From JAFLCM01 sp964510955 (GTDB lineage: Bacteria > Planctomycetota > Phycisphaerae > Phycisphaerales > UBA1924), in assembly GCA_964510955.1 (NCBI GenBank), contig CAZEDW010000009.1:43470-107469 (forward strand): DNA of 64,000 nucleotides, read 5' to 3'. Made by a program: the position numbers and the translations under genes. The notes under the pieces were generated by a model. It did not search any database. It worked only from the letters and a program-made list of their open reading frames with translations, and was not told the origin of the DNA. The first letter of the stretch is position 1, and every line of letters starts with the position of its first letter. Of this stretch, positions 7,095-15,771 are shown piece by piece.

Positions 7095-9113
7095 ATGGGA
7101 CTCACTGCTGTAGAGAAGCTCGCCACACGCTTTGCCCAGGGACTCGCTCCCGGTCAACCCGCCCGAAGCGGTGACTTTGTCACGATCCGCCCCAAGCACG
7201 TGATGACCCACGATAACACGGGCGCAGTGATCCCCAAGTTCAAGCAGCTCGGCGCGACGAAGATCAACGATCCCCGACAGCCCGTGTTCGCCATCGACCA
7301 CGACATCCAGAACACCACCCCAGAAAACCTTGGCAAGTACGCCAAGATCGAGGCGTTCGCGCGCGAACACGGGATCGATTTCTACCCTGCGGGAACGGGC
7401 ATCAGCCACCAGGTGATGGTCGAGCAGGGCTATGTCGTTCCCGGGTCGATGGTGGTGGGGAGCGATTCTCACTCGAACCTCTACGGCGCGATGTGCTGCC
7501 TGGGCACTCCCGTGGTCCGCACCGACGCCGCCAGCATCTGGGCCACAGGGGTGACGTGGTGGCAGGTGCCGCCGGTGGCCCGCTGCTCCCTCAGGGGCAG
7601 GCTCAATCCCGGCGTCGTCGGCAAGGACGTGATCGTCGCCCTGTGCGGGCTTTTCAACAAGGACGAGGTCCTCAACCACGCCGTCGAGTTCGCCGGTGAG
7701 GGCGTGGCGTGTCTGAGCATGGACCAGCGGATGTCCATCGCCAACATGACCACCGAATGGGGCGCTCTCGCGGGCGTGTTCCCGTTCGATGAGGTGTGCC
7801 GCGACTACCTCTTCTCACGCGCCGACTATTTCGCCACCGCCAAGCGCCCGGGCACCCGCCGGCCCGACTCGCTCGGCGGCTACACCCGCGCCGACGTCGA
7901 GCAGTGGTGGAAGGCTTCGCCAGCCCTGAGGGCGGACCCCGGCGCCCGCTACGCCGTCGAACTCGAAATCGACCTGGGGACCATTGTTCCCTGCGTCTCG
8001 GGCCCCAACGACGTCAAGACGATGACGCCGCTGCCCGAGATCGAGGCCAGGCACGTCAGGATCAACAAAGCATGGCTGATGAGCTGCGTGAACGCGCGCT
8101 ACGAAGACCTCGCCGAGGCCGCCCGCGTTGTGAAGGGCAAGCGCACCGCTCCGGGGGTCGAGTTCTACCTCGCCGCCGCCAGCGCCGAGGTGCAGGCCCG
8201 CGCCGAGCGTGACGGCCACTGGCGGGCCCTGCTCGACGCCGGTGCCATCGCCCTGCCGCCCGGCTGCGGCACGTGCATCGGCCTGGGCGCCGGCACTATC
8301 AAGAAAGGCGAGGTCGGCATCAGCGCCACCAACCGCAACTTCGAGGGCCGCATGGGCGACCGCGAGGGGCTGGTCTACCTCGGGTCGCCGGCGGTGGTTG
8401 CCGCCAGCGCCGTCGCCGGCCACATCTGCGCTCCAGGCAAGTTCGAGCACTCCAACGTCTCCTTCGCCCTGCGCTCCCCGGCCCTCTCCTCCACCACTGC
8501 CCACTCCCCAACACCCACTTCCCCAGCCACCACCATCCCCGGCTTCCCTCATCGCGTTTCGGGGCGCCTGTGGTTCATGGACCGTGACAACCTCAACACC
8601 GACGGCATCTACGCCGGCAAGCACACGTACAACGACAACCTCACCAGGGACCAGATGGCCGCGGTGGTCTTCGAAAACTACGACCCGGATTTCCGTGGGC
8701 GCGCGAAGCCGGGCGACATCGTGGTGGGGGGCCTGAACTTCGGCACCGGCTCCAGCCGCGAGCAGGCCGCCACCGCCCTGAAGTTCTTCGGCATCCCCTG
8801 TGTCATCGCGGCCAGCTTCAGCGAAACGTACAAGCGCAACGCCTTCAACAACGGCTTCGTGTGCTTCGAGTGCCCCGAGCTGGTGAAGTGGCTCAGAGGA
8901 GGGGAGGGCACCAGGCACGAGGCACAAGGCATGAGCGGGGAGTCCACGGCCAAGTCGCGTATGGTCGGCCCCGCCGAGGTGGACTATGTCGCGGGCGAGG
9001 TGTGTGTCGCGGGCAGGAAGTTTCCGTTCTCTCCGCTCTCGGGCGTGGCTCAGGAACTCGTCGTGGCGGGCGGCGCCGAAGAAGTCGTCAAGGCCCGGCT
9101 CGCTCGGGCGTAG
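7095..9113 (+). CDS. Single-chain homoaconitase (LYS4-like aconitase family)
   Basis: 672 residues, both aconitase halves in one chain. [4Fe-4S] ligands are Cys331 (LMSCVNARYEDL), Cys391 and Cys394 (PPGCGTCIGLG). The segment CLGTPVVRTDAASIWATG, then TWWQVPPVA, GKDVIVALCGLFN and ANMTTEWGAL, closely resembles fungal mitochondrial Lys4, which converts homocitrate to homoisocitrate. The swivel domain has GLNFGTGSSREQAATALK. I set the start at the ATG at 7095 because it has a GGGAG site 7 bases upstream; the frame is open farther up without homology. Two odd inserts are seen: a Ser/Pro/Thr stretch near residues 461-486 coded by a polypyrimidine tract, and residues 600-620 coded by a heptamer repeat. 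Neither breaks the frame. A plain aconitase role cannot be excluded. Confidence 0.82.
   Translation: MGLTAVEKLATRFAQGLAPGQPARSGDFVTIRPKHVMTHDNTGAVIPKFKQLGATKINDPRQPVFAIDHDIQNTTPENLGKYAKIEAFAREHGIDFYPAGTGISHQVMVEQGYVVPGSMVVGSDSHSNLYGAMCCLGTPVVRTDAASIWATGVTWWQVPPVARCSLRGRLNPGVVGKDVIVALCGLFNKDEVLNHAVEFAGEGVACLSMDQRMSIANMTTEWGALAGVFPFDEVCRDYLFSRADYFATAKRPGTRRPDSLGGYTRADVEQWWKASPALRADPGARYAVELEIDLGTIVPCVSGPNDVKTMTPLPEIEARHVRINKAWLMSCVNARYEDLAEAARVVKGKRTAPGVEFYLAAASAEVQARAERDGHWRALLDAGAIALPPGCGTCIGLGAGTIKKGEVGISATNRNFEGRMGDREGLVYLGSPAVVAASAVAGHICAPGKFEHSNVSFALRSPALSSTTAHSPTPTSPATTIPGFPHRVSGRLWFMDRDNLNTDGIYAGKHTYNDNLTRDQMAAVVFENYDPDFRGRAKPGDIVVGGLNFGTGSSREQAATALKFFGIPCVIAASFSETYKRNAFNNGFVCFECPELVKWLRGGEGTRHEAQGMSGESTAKSRMVGPAEVDYVAGEVCVAGRKFPFSPLSGVAQELVVAGGAEEVVKARLARA
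8470..8545 (+). repeat. Polypyrimidine low-complexity insert inside the homoaconitase gene
   Basis: About 75 bp of C/T-rich, purine-poor sequence coding for a Ser/Pro/Thr-rich linker between the catalytic part and the swivel domain. It shares the core CCACTGCCCACT with the tract just upstream of lysZ (read on the minus strand). The length keeps the reading frame. Confidence 0.5.
8896..8946 (+). repeat. Heptamer-phased AGGCAYR repeat inside the homoaconitase gene
   Basis: Three consecutive near-identical 7-mers (AGGCACG, AGGCACA, AGGCATG) flanked by GGGGAGGG-like runs. The same unit recurs, in opposite orientation, just upstream of lepA. It codes for GEGTRHEAQGMSGES in the C-terminal domain and looks like an in-frame insertion. 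Confidence 0.5.
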
Positions 9114-9115
9114 CC

Positions 9116-9685
9116 TCAGCGGGCGTGCAGGGCCTCGACCAGCGCCAGCGTCGAGCTGCGCAGCGACGGCGCCAGCGCCGCCGCGTCACACCGTGCCTCG
9201 CCTTCAATCCACGACCGCACCAGTCCCAGTTGGGCCCCGGCGATCTGTGCGGCCGCGAGCGCGAGCGGCACGTGCGTTGCGCCCCAACCGCGACGCTCCA
9301 GGCGCTCTCGGATCAACCCCGCGAGCGTGTCGTGCAGGGTCCCCGCCGTGTCGCCGCCGAGCATCCGGCGCGCCATCACGCGGCTCTCCCAGAAGTGCTC
9401 CAGCACCCATGTGAGCGCCGCCGGGTCCGCCTTATCGAGCACCGCGTCGGCGAGCATCCCCAGGGGGTGGGCCGCGGCGTGCCGCAGCACCTCGTCCTTG
9501 TTCCTGAAGTGGTCGTAGAACGTGGAACGCCCGACCCCGGCATCGCCCGCCACCCGGTCCACCTGGATGCGCTCGTACGGCTCATTGAGCAGCTTCTGGT
9601 TGAAGGAATCGATGATCGCCCAGCGGGTCTGGTCCGGGCGCGGGTCGGGCGACCTTGGTGGTGTTGAATCGGACATTCCGGACAT
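9116..9685 (-). CDS. TetR/AcrR family transcriptional regulator
   Basis: 189 residues. The N-terminal helix-turn-helix spans about residues 20-66 (RVAGDAGVGRSTFYDHFRNKDE); the C-terminal ligand domain is divergent, as usual. The start ATG at 9685 lies at the inner edge of a perfect 10-bp inverted repeat (9675-9706), which strongly suggests self-repression and control of the divergent membrane protein gene. A second in-frame ATG at 9676 is possible. The gene converges on the homoaconitase gene with 2 bp between them. The ligand is unknown. Confidence 0.88.
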   Translation of the reverse strand: MSGMSDSTPPRSPDPRPDQTRWAIIDSFNQKLLNEPYERIQVDRVAGDAGVGRSTFYDHFRNKDEVLRHAAAHPLGMLADAVLDKADPAALTWVLEHFWESRVMARRMLGGDTAGTLHDTLAGLIRERLERRGWGATHVPLALAAAQIAGAQLGLVRSWIEGEARCDAAALAPSLRSSTLALVEALHAR

Positions 9686-9706
9686 CGTACGCCGTGTGTC
9701 CGGAAT
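9675..9706. promoter_or_regulatory. Probable TetR operator
   Basis: Perfect inverted repeat with 10-bp arms: ATTCCGGACA (9675-9684), a 12-bp spacer, then TGTCCGGAAT (9697-9706). It overlaps the start codon of the TetR gene and lies 87 bp before the divergent membrane protein gene, the position expected for an autoregulatory operator. Confidence 0.75.
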
Positions 9707-9792
9707 CCCTGGTTTTCACCCGGCGCGCGGTTGACGGGGGCGTCCGGTGGATGCAACGTTTACCCGCCCAATCACCCCAGGGAGCACACAGG

Positions 9793-10488
9793 ATGTCCGA
9801 TCCGCGCACCGGCTGGTTCTCAGGTTTCGACCCCCGCCCCTTCGGCATCGCGCTCATCGCCGGGTCGGTCGTGATGGTGGTCTTCATGGCCATGCACCCG
9901 TCGCCGCACGCCCATGACCTGCTTGAGTTCATCAGGGAACTTGAGGCTGGTGCGGCCTGGAACGCCGCGGTGCACGGCGTTCTGATGGCGTCCGCGGCCG
10001 CGACTTTCATCGGCCTGCTGGGCGTGGCGTGGCGGCTCGGCGCAGGATTCGGCACCGCCGCGGGGATGGTCGCGCAGGCCTGCGCCGCAGTAGCGGGCAT
10101 GGGCGCCGCGGTCGTGAACGGCTTCGTCGAGGCCGGCGTCCTGGCGGGCCGGGCCAACGACGAGCCGGGCACCATCGACAAGCTCAAGCCGCTCATCCTG
10201 ATCATGCGCGAGACCAACCAGACGCTGGCCCGCATGGACGTCGTCGCCGCCTGCGTGGGGACAATGCTGCTGTCGCTCGTGATGGTGCGCCGCGACGGCT
10301 GGCGCGCCGTGGGCTGGCTCGGCATCGGCGCCGGCGCGGCGCCCCTTGTCATGCTCGCCGTGGGCCGCCTGCCCATGAACGTGCACGGTTTCGGGCTGTT
10401 CGTACTGCTCTACGCGGCGTGGTGCGCCGCGGCCGGCGTGCGCCTTCTGCGTCCGCCCGGCGGGCCGGCGCACCACGCGGCGGCATGA
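9793..10488 (+). CDS. Multi-pass membrane protein, unknown function
   Basis: 231 residues with about six hydrophobic segments, for example IALIAGSVVMVVFMAM near the N-terminus and LFVLLYAAWCAAAGVRLL at the end. I do not recognise a family. The start is the ATG at 9793 with an AGG-containing site just upstream; the longer open frame starting at 9655 crosses the TetR operator and is unlikely. It is divergent from the TetR gene and probably its regulatory target, by analogy with TetR-controlled membrane proteins. Transport or stress tolerance is only a guess. Confidence 0.75.
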   Translation: MSDPRTGWFSGFDPRPFGIALIAGSVVMVVFMAMHPSPHAHDLLEFIRELEAGAAWNAAVHGVLMASAAATFIGLLGVAWRLGAGFGTAAGMVAQACAAVAGMGAAVVNGFVEAGVLAGRANDEPGTIDKLKPLILIMRETNQTLARMDVVAACVGTMLLSLVMVRRDGWRAVGWLGIGAGAAPLVMLAVGRLPMNVHGFGLFVLLYAAWCAAAGVRLLRPPGGPAHHAAA

Positions 10489-10489
10489 T

Positions 10490-11071
10490 CTACCGCTCGA
10501 ACGCCGGCAGGTGATGGTCCAGGGAGGCCATCCGGAGATTCGTGAACGCCGCCCTGATGTCCGGCTCAGTCACCTTGTCGAGCAGCCGTTCGTACAAGGC
10601 CGCGTTCTCGCGCTCGAGCTGTGCCGCCACTTGCCGTGACTCCGCCAGCGAAGGCGGCACGGGAGGGACATCGCGGTTCGGCCGGTACTCCGTGTCCCGC
10701 ACGTCGTGGCGACGCATCAGGTCCGCCACGATCGCCTCGTGGCGTTCTTCCGCGTTCACGATGTTCGAGAACGGGCGGACCGGGCCGTATCGCCCGATCA
10801 CGTTGCGGTAGTACTCCTGAACGCGACGCTCGTCGGTGATGGCCGCCCTGAGCGCGTCGGCGGTCTTCTCATCGACCGACCCCGCGCTCGCGGCGGTTGC
10901 CGGGCCGCGCGGGCAGCACGCCCGGGGGCACTCGGTCGCGCCGCAGCATGCACCCGCCACGGGCGGCGTCCCACGCCGACACCACGCGGTCGTTGACTCG
11001 TTTCTGGTGCACCCGGCGATCGCACCCAGCAACCCCGCGCCGATCAGCACGAGTTGAGTGGTCGTCTTCAT
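10490..11071 (-). CDS. Lipoprotein with DUF2202/ferritin-like domain
   Basis: 193 residues. The N-terminus has a lipobox (LLGAIAGC) predicting an acylated Cys21. A Cys-rich, Ala/Pro-rich spacer follows, then a ferritin-like four-helix region: TADALRAAITDERRVQEYY, SNIVNAEERHEAIVADLMRRH, and later helices ending MASLDHHLPAFER. The Glu and ExxH pattern matches the DUF2202 family, thought to bind metal. The start ATG at 11071 has an AGGA site. It converges with the membrane protein gene, the two stop codons being 1 bp apart. The metal and function are unknown; the cysteines could add a second metal site. Confidence 0.75.
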   Translation of the reverse strand: MKTTTQLVLIGAGLLGAIAGCTRNESTTAWCRRGTPPVAGACCGATECPRACCPRGPATAASAGSVDEKTADALRAAITDERRVQEYYRNVIGRYGPVRPFSNIVNAEERHEAIVADLMRRHDVRDTEYRPNRDVPPVPPSLAESRQVAAQLERENAALYERLLDKVTEPDIRAAFTNLRMASLDHHLPAFER

Positions 11072-11356
11072 GGGTTGGTCCTTTCAGGTAACGCGGAGGC
11101 GTCCGCGCGGACAGGACGGCGACCGGACGCATTCCGCATGTGTTGTGTCGCTCGCGTCCTTTCCTCAGTTCAACGCGGGCAGGGTGACCGTATTCCCGAT
11201 GAGGCGGTCGGCGATTTCGGGCCACGCGGAAACGGGGCGGTTTCCTCCTTTTTCCGCGCCGTCGGTCGTCCCGCCTCTCCAGCGATACACTCGTGTCAAC
11301 TGCAAGACCCGACCGGTCCCGGCACGTCCCCCGCGACGCGCTTGGGCCGCCGCACT

Positions 11357-14300
11357 ATGCGCGCGCCGACCCCGCCCAATCACCTCGACCTCTTCGTCGC
11401 CGATCCAGCGGTGCGCGCCGTCGCCGACGCCGCGCTTACGGAGCGCCCCGTCGCCGCCTCCGGTGCATCCGGCTCGTCCACATCGCTCCTCGCCGGCGCG
11501 CTCGCCCGCATCACCGGCCGCCTCATCGTCCTGGTCACCGCCCACCTCGATGACGCCGATGAGGCCGTCGATGAACTCGCCGCCGCGGGCGTCAGCGCTG
11601 TTCGCCTCCCCGCCCTTGAAGTGCTCCCCGGCGAGACCGGCGTCAGTCTTGACCTGTTCGCCGAGCGCCTTGCCGTGCAGCGCCGACTCGCCGGTGCCGC
11701 CGGGACCTTGCAGGTGGTCGTCTGCCCCGTCCAGGCCCTCATGCAGGGCGTCGCCTCCCCCGACATCATCGATGACCTGAGCCTCACCCTCCGTGCCGGC
11801 GACACCCGCAGCCACTCCTCGATCGTCCGCTGGCTCGAAAACGCCGGTTACTCGCGCGTCGACGCGATCTCCGAGCCGGGCGATTTCGCCGTGCGCGGCG
11901 GCATTCTCGACATTTTCCCTCCCGGCGACGGCTCCCCACCCTCCGGAGGCGGCGCCGGCGGGAGCGACGCCGCGGAGCCGGGCGTCCCCATCCGCCTGGA
12001 CTTCTTTGGCGACGATATCGAGAGCATCAGCGAGATCGACCTCGGCACGATGGGCTCGGACCGGCGCGTGAGGTCCGCCGAGCTGGTCGGCGCCAGCCTG
12101 GAGCACATGACCAAGGGCGACGCGGCGGCGGTCAACCCCGTCGAGCTGCTCCCTCGCGGCAGCATCGCCATCATCTCCGAACTGCTCGAGGTGACCGAGC
12201 AGGCCCGCGGGTACTACGAGCGGGTTATCGACAGCCGCGGTATCTGGGGCCCGCCCGCGGTCTTCAAGCTTCTCCGCGAGCGATGCGCGTCGGTACTCGA
12301 AGTGGGACGCCATTCGGTCGCGGCGGGGGATGCGGGCGCCCGGCCCTCCGGACGCTTCCCGCTCCCGGTCAGCGTGCTTCGCGATCTGAGCGAAGACGCC
12401 GCCGAGGCCGTCAAGGAACTGGCGGAGATGGCGGGCGGGCCGGGGGGCAGGCCGGGGGGCGGGCCGGGGGGCGGGCCGGAGGGCGTGCCCGGGGAGCGGC
12501 ACCGCGTGCTTGTCCTTTGCTCGAATGAGGCCGAGCAGCACCGCTTCGGCGAACTGCTCGCGGAGTTCGCGCCCGGCGCTCCCATCGAGTCGCGCGTCGC
12601 CTACCTGCACCGTGGGTTCATCTGGGGCGGGGGCGACGGCGAGCCCATCGCGCTGGTTCCGTACCACGAGCTGCTGCACCGCTTCCAGACTCGGCGCCGC
12701 ATCCGCCGCCTGCGCGGGCGGAGCGACCGCGCCCAGGACGCCTTCATCGACCTCGAAGTGGGTGATTACGTCGTCCACGCCGACCACGGCATCGCGCGCT
12801 TCACGGGCATGAAGCTAATGGCACCCCGCGCCGTGAAAGCAACCGCTGAGCAGGAGGCGCAGGCGCGGCTCTCGCAGGTTTCACCGTTGAAGGTGGGAAA
12901 AGGAAAAGGGAAAAGCAGGGGCACGGAGGGACACCGGCTGGATGCCGGTGCCACCACGGAGGAGGAGTACCTCACCCTCGAGTTCGCCGCCAGCGCCAAG
13001 CTCCACGTTCCCGCCTCGCAGATCGACAAGGTCCAGAAGTACATCGGCGGCTTCCACGGCAAGCCCCCGCTCTCCACGCTCGGCGGGCGCAAGTGGCAGA
13101 ACCAGAAGGAACAGGTCAAGGAGTCCGTCCGCGACCTCGCCAAGGAGCTCCTCCGCGTCCAGGCCGCACGCGAAACCCAGCCCGGCACCCGATTCCCCCA
13201 CGACACCGCCTGGCAGAAAGAGTTCGAGGCCGAGTTCCCTTTTCAAGAAACCGAAGACCAGCTCGCCGCGCTCGGCGAGATCAAGCAGGACATGACCACC
13301 GCCCGCCCGATGGACCGCCTTCTGTGCGGGGACGTGGGCTACGGCAAGACCGAGCTCGCCATCCGCGCCGCGTTCAAAGCGGTCGAGTTCGGCAAACAGG
13401 TCGCGGTGCTGGTGCCCACGACGATCCTCGCCGAGCAGCACGAGCGGACGTTCCGCGGACGATTCGCCGACTACCCGTTCCGCGTCGAGAGCCTGTCGCG
13501 ATTCAAGACGACAAAGGAAGTGAACGACACGCTCGCCGCGGCCCGCAAGGGTCAGGTGGACATCCTCATCGGCACCCACCGTCTGCTGAGCAAGGACGTG
13601 CGCTTCGCCGACCTTGGGCTTGTGATCGTGGACGAGGAGCAGCGGTTCGGCGTCGAGCACAAGAACGCGCTGCTGGGCCTGCGCATGACCGCCGACGTGC
13701 TGACCCTCTCGGCCACGCCCATCCCGCGCACGCTTCACATGGCGATGCTGGGGTTGCGCGATATCTCATCGCTCTCCACCGCCCCGATGGACCGGCGCGC
13801 CGTGGTGACCGAGGTGTGCCCGTACAACGAGAAGCGCATCAAGCAGGCCATCGAGCGCGAGCTCGCCCGCGAGGGCCAGGTGTTCTTCGTCCACAACCGC
13901 GTCCACAACATCAAAAGCGTTGCCGACGACATCCAGAAGCTCGCGCCGGACGCGAGGATCGTCATCGGGCACGGGCAGATGCCCGACGACGAGCTCGAGA
14001 AGGTGATGCGCACCTTTATCACTCGCCAGGCCGACATCCTGGTCTCGACGACGATCATCGAGAGCGGTATCGACATCCCCACGGCCAACACGATGATCAT
14101 TAACATGGCCGACCGATTCGGACTCGCCGAGCTGCACCAGCTCCGCGGGCGCGTCGGCCGCTACAAGCACCGGGCCTACTGCTACCTCCTGCTCCCTCCG
14201 GACCGCCCGCTCACCGATATCGCGGCCCGTCGGCTCCGCGCGATCGAGGAGTTCAGCATGCTCGGCGCCGGCTTCAAGATCGCCATGCGCGACTTGGAAA

Positions 14301-14890
14301 TCCGGGGGGCGGGCAACCTGCTCGGCGCCGAGCAGAGCGGCCACATCGCCGCCGTCGGCTACGACATGTACTGCCGCCTCCTCGAGAGCGCCACCCACGA
14401 GCTCAAGAGCGAGCGCGTCGTCGAGCAGAGCCTGACCACCATCGAGATCGGACTCACGGGTGTCATCCCCAAGCTCTACATCCCCAGTGACTCGCGGCGA
14501 CTGGAGGCCTATCGGCGCATCGCCACCGCTCGCTCGCTCGAAGAGCTTCTGTCGTGCGTGAAGGCGATGCAGGAGGCCTACGGCAAGCCGCCCAAGCCGG
14601 TGGACCGACTCACCGACCTGGCCGCCCTCCGCATCGGCGCCCAGACGCTCGGCGTGCGCGCCATGAGCCTCCACGAGCAGGACGTCATCATCCGCTGCGA
14701 AGACCCCGCCCCGGTGCTCAAGGCGCTGGAAGGCGTGAAAGGCTCGGTGCGCCCCATCGCTTTGCGCCCGGGCGAAAAACTGCACGAGGTCTATTTCAGG
14801 CCCCCGCCGAGTTTCCTCGAGCCCGAGTCGCTGCTGCTGGTGCTGCGCCGGCGCTTCGCGCCGGAGTGGGGCGCTGAGCCGAAGAGGTAG
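11357..14890 (+). CDS. mfd: Mfd transcription-repair coupling factor
   Basis: 1177 residues, normal for Mfd. A UvrB-like N-terminal part (SEPGDFAVRGGILDIFPPG) is followed by the RNA-polymerase interaction domain starting near DLEVGDYVVHADHGIARFTG, then the translocase with Walker A GDVGYGKTE (about residues 656-664), the DEEQ box, and the C-terminal TRCF domain. Mfd removes stalled RNA polymerase at DNA damage and recruits UvrA. Start ATG 11357 is chosen because homology begins there. Two unusual inserts are present: a Gly/Pro repeat coded by a 12-bp tandem array (12430-12497) and a Lys/Gly-rich insert inside the polymerase-interaction domain (about 12825-12965). Confidence 0.95.
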   Translation: MRAPTPPNHLDLFVADPAVRAVADAALTERPVAASGASGSSTSLLAGALARITGRLIVLVTAHLDDADEAVDELAAAGVSAVRLPALEVLPGETGVSLDLFAERLAVQRRLAGAAGTLQVVVCPVQALMQGVASPDIIDDLSLTLRAGDTRSHSSIVRWLENAGYSRVDAISEPGDFAVRGGILDIFPPGDGSPPSGGGAGGSDAAEPGVPIRLDFFGDDIESISEIDLGTMGSDRRVRSAELVGASLEHMTKGDAAAVNPVELLPRGSIAIISELLEVTEQARGYYERVIDSRGIWGPPAVFKLLRERCASVLEVGRHSVAAGDAGARPSGRFPLPVSVLRDLSEDAAEAVKELAEMAGGPGGRPGGGPGGGPEGVPGERHRVLVLCSNEAEQHRFGELLAEFAPGAPIESRVAYLHRGFIWGGGDGEPIALVPYHELLHRFQTRRRIRRLRGRSDRAQDAFIDLEVGDYVVHADHGIARFTGMKLMAPRAVKATAEQEAQARLSQVSPLKVGKGKGKSRGTEGHRLDAGATTEEEYLTLEFAASAKLHVPASQIDKVQKYIGGFHGKPPLSTLGGRKWQNQKEQVKESVRDLAKELLRVQAARETQPGTRFPHDTAWQKEFEAEFPFQETEDQLAALGEIKQDMTTARPMDRLLCGDVGYGKTELAIRAAFKAVEFGKQVAVLVPTTILAEQHERTFRGRFADYPFRVESLSRFKTTKEVNDTLAAARKGQVDILIGTHRLLSKDVRFADLGLVIVDEEQRFGVEHKNALLGLRMTADVLTLSATPIPRTLHMAMLGLRDISSLSTAPMDRRAVVTEVCPYNEKRIKQAIERELAREGQVFFVHNRVHNIKSVADDIQKLAPDARIVIGHGQMPDDELEKVMRTFITRQADILVSTTIIESGIDIPTANTMIINMADRFGLAELHQLRGRVGRYKHRAYCYLLLPPDRPLTDIAARRLRAIEEFSMLGAGFKIAMRDLEIRGAGNLLGAEQSGHIAAVGYDMYCRLLESATHELKSERVVEQSLTTIEIGLTGVIPKLYIPSDSRRLEAYRRIATARSLEELLSCVKAMQEAYGKPPKPVDRLTDLAALRIGAQTLGVRAMSLHEQDVIIRCEDPAPVLKALEGVKGSVRPIALRPGEKLHEVYFRPPPSFLEPESLLLVLRRRFAPEWGAEPKR
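12430..12497 (+). repeat. 12-bp tandem repeat within mfd
   Basis: About four to five copies of a CCGGGGGGCGGG-like unit. They code for a Gly/Pro-rich run (GGPGGRPGGGPGGG) in a linker of the N-terminal half. The G-runs could form quadruplex structure. The unit length is a multiple of three, so copy-number change would not shift the frame. Confidence 0.7.
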
Positions 14891-14893
14891 CCA

Positions 14894-15385
14894 TCACTTC
14901 AGGATGAGCTCCGCCTCCTCGCACGCCAGAAACCGCTCGTCTTCCGGCGATTGCCTGTATCCCGTCACCACGAACCCGCACTTCTCCAGCACCCGGATCG
15001 ATGCGCCGTTGCTCCGCGCCGCGCGGGCGTACAGCGGCCGCTTGCGGATTTCGCGCAGCAGCAGCAGCAGCGCGGCGGTGGCGATCCCGCGCCCCCAGAA
15101 CTCCCGGGCGATGAAGTAGCCCACCCAGTCAAGCCCGTCGCGCACGAAGCACGAAACCTGCCCGGCGCTCCGGCCTTGCACCAGAATTACCTTGGACACC
15201 GCGCCGCCCTCTGCGAAGATTGTGGCCCACCGTGCCTCGAACGCTTCTCGGGTGCGGGGCTTGACCGCCGCCATGGCGTTCGACGCCGGATCAAGCTGCA
15301 ACTCGTAAAGGAACGGGATGTCCGTGGGCGTGACATCTCGCAGGGTGACTCGCAATCCGAAGCGGTCCAGGTCAGGCTCGTTCAT
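14894..15385 (-). CDS. GNAT family N-acetyltransferase
   Basis: 163 residues. It has the RimJ/RimL-like fold pattern: LRDVTPTDIPFLYELQLDP at the N-terminus, and the acetyl-CoA loop in VGYFIAREFWGRGIATAALLLLL, followed by RSNGASIRVLEKCGFVVTGYR. The start is the ATG at 15385, where homology begins; the frame is open to 15433 without support. The substrate is unknown. It converges with mfd, 3 bp apart. Confidence 0.85.
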   Translation of the reverse strand: MNEPDLDRFGLRVTLRDVTPTDIPFLYELQLDPASNAMAAVKPRTREAFEARWATIFAEGGAVSKVILVQGRSAGQVSCFVRDGLDWVGYFIAREFWGRGIATAALLLLLREIRKRPLYARAARSNGASIRVLEKCGFVVTGYRQSPEDERFLACEEAELILK

Positions 15386-15454
15386 CGTGCGATGGTATAT
15401 GGTTGTCGAGGCGTCGAGGTAACATCGTGACAAGACCCCGACAACACATAGACC

Positions 15455-15760
15455 TCAAAGCCGCGCCCACCGCAAGATGCGTCTCCCATCGCGGACCGAC
15501 AGAACGACCAGGAGCGTCACCCCCAAGCCCATGAGCACCCACCGCACCGCGGTGGCGGTCGGCACCGAGACGCCGACCCCGGTCAAGAGCAGCACATAGG
15601 CCGCCACGCACGCCGGGCACTTGGGCACCAGCGCGAGCACCGTCACCGGGACCGCCCAATCCACGAGGCCGATGAATCGAGATCCAAGCGCACGGCGCGA
15701 CGGCGCTTGCGCGATCACATCCGCGGCGTGGTCCTCGCCGCAGGAACACGGGCATTTCAT
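15455..15760 (-). CDS. Small membrane protein with Cys motifs
   Basis: 101 residues. The N-terminus is MKCPCSCGEDHAADVI, then two hydrophobic helices separated by a short polar stretch (VDWAVPVTVLALVPKCPACVAAYVLL and WVLMGLGVTLLVVL). A CPAC pair lies within the first membrane region. It may be related to small MerC-like or DoxX-like membrane proteins, but I do not recognise it firmly. It follows the DUF899 gene by 11 bp and is probably the last gene of the ArsR-led operon. Confidence 0.65.
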   Translation of the reverse strand: MKCPCSCGEDHAADVIAQAPSRRALGSRFIGLVDWAVPVTVLALVPKCPACVAAYVLLLTGVGVSVPTATAVRWVLMGLGVTLLVVLSVRDGRRILRWARL

Positions 15761-15771
15761 GGCCACTTCCT

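Noticed and set aside
11165..12787. A 540-codon minus-strand frame
   Set aside because: Shadow of mfd; no ribosome site and no recognisable domain.
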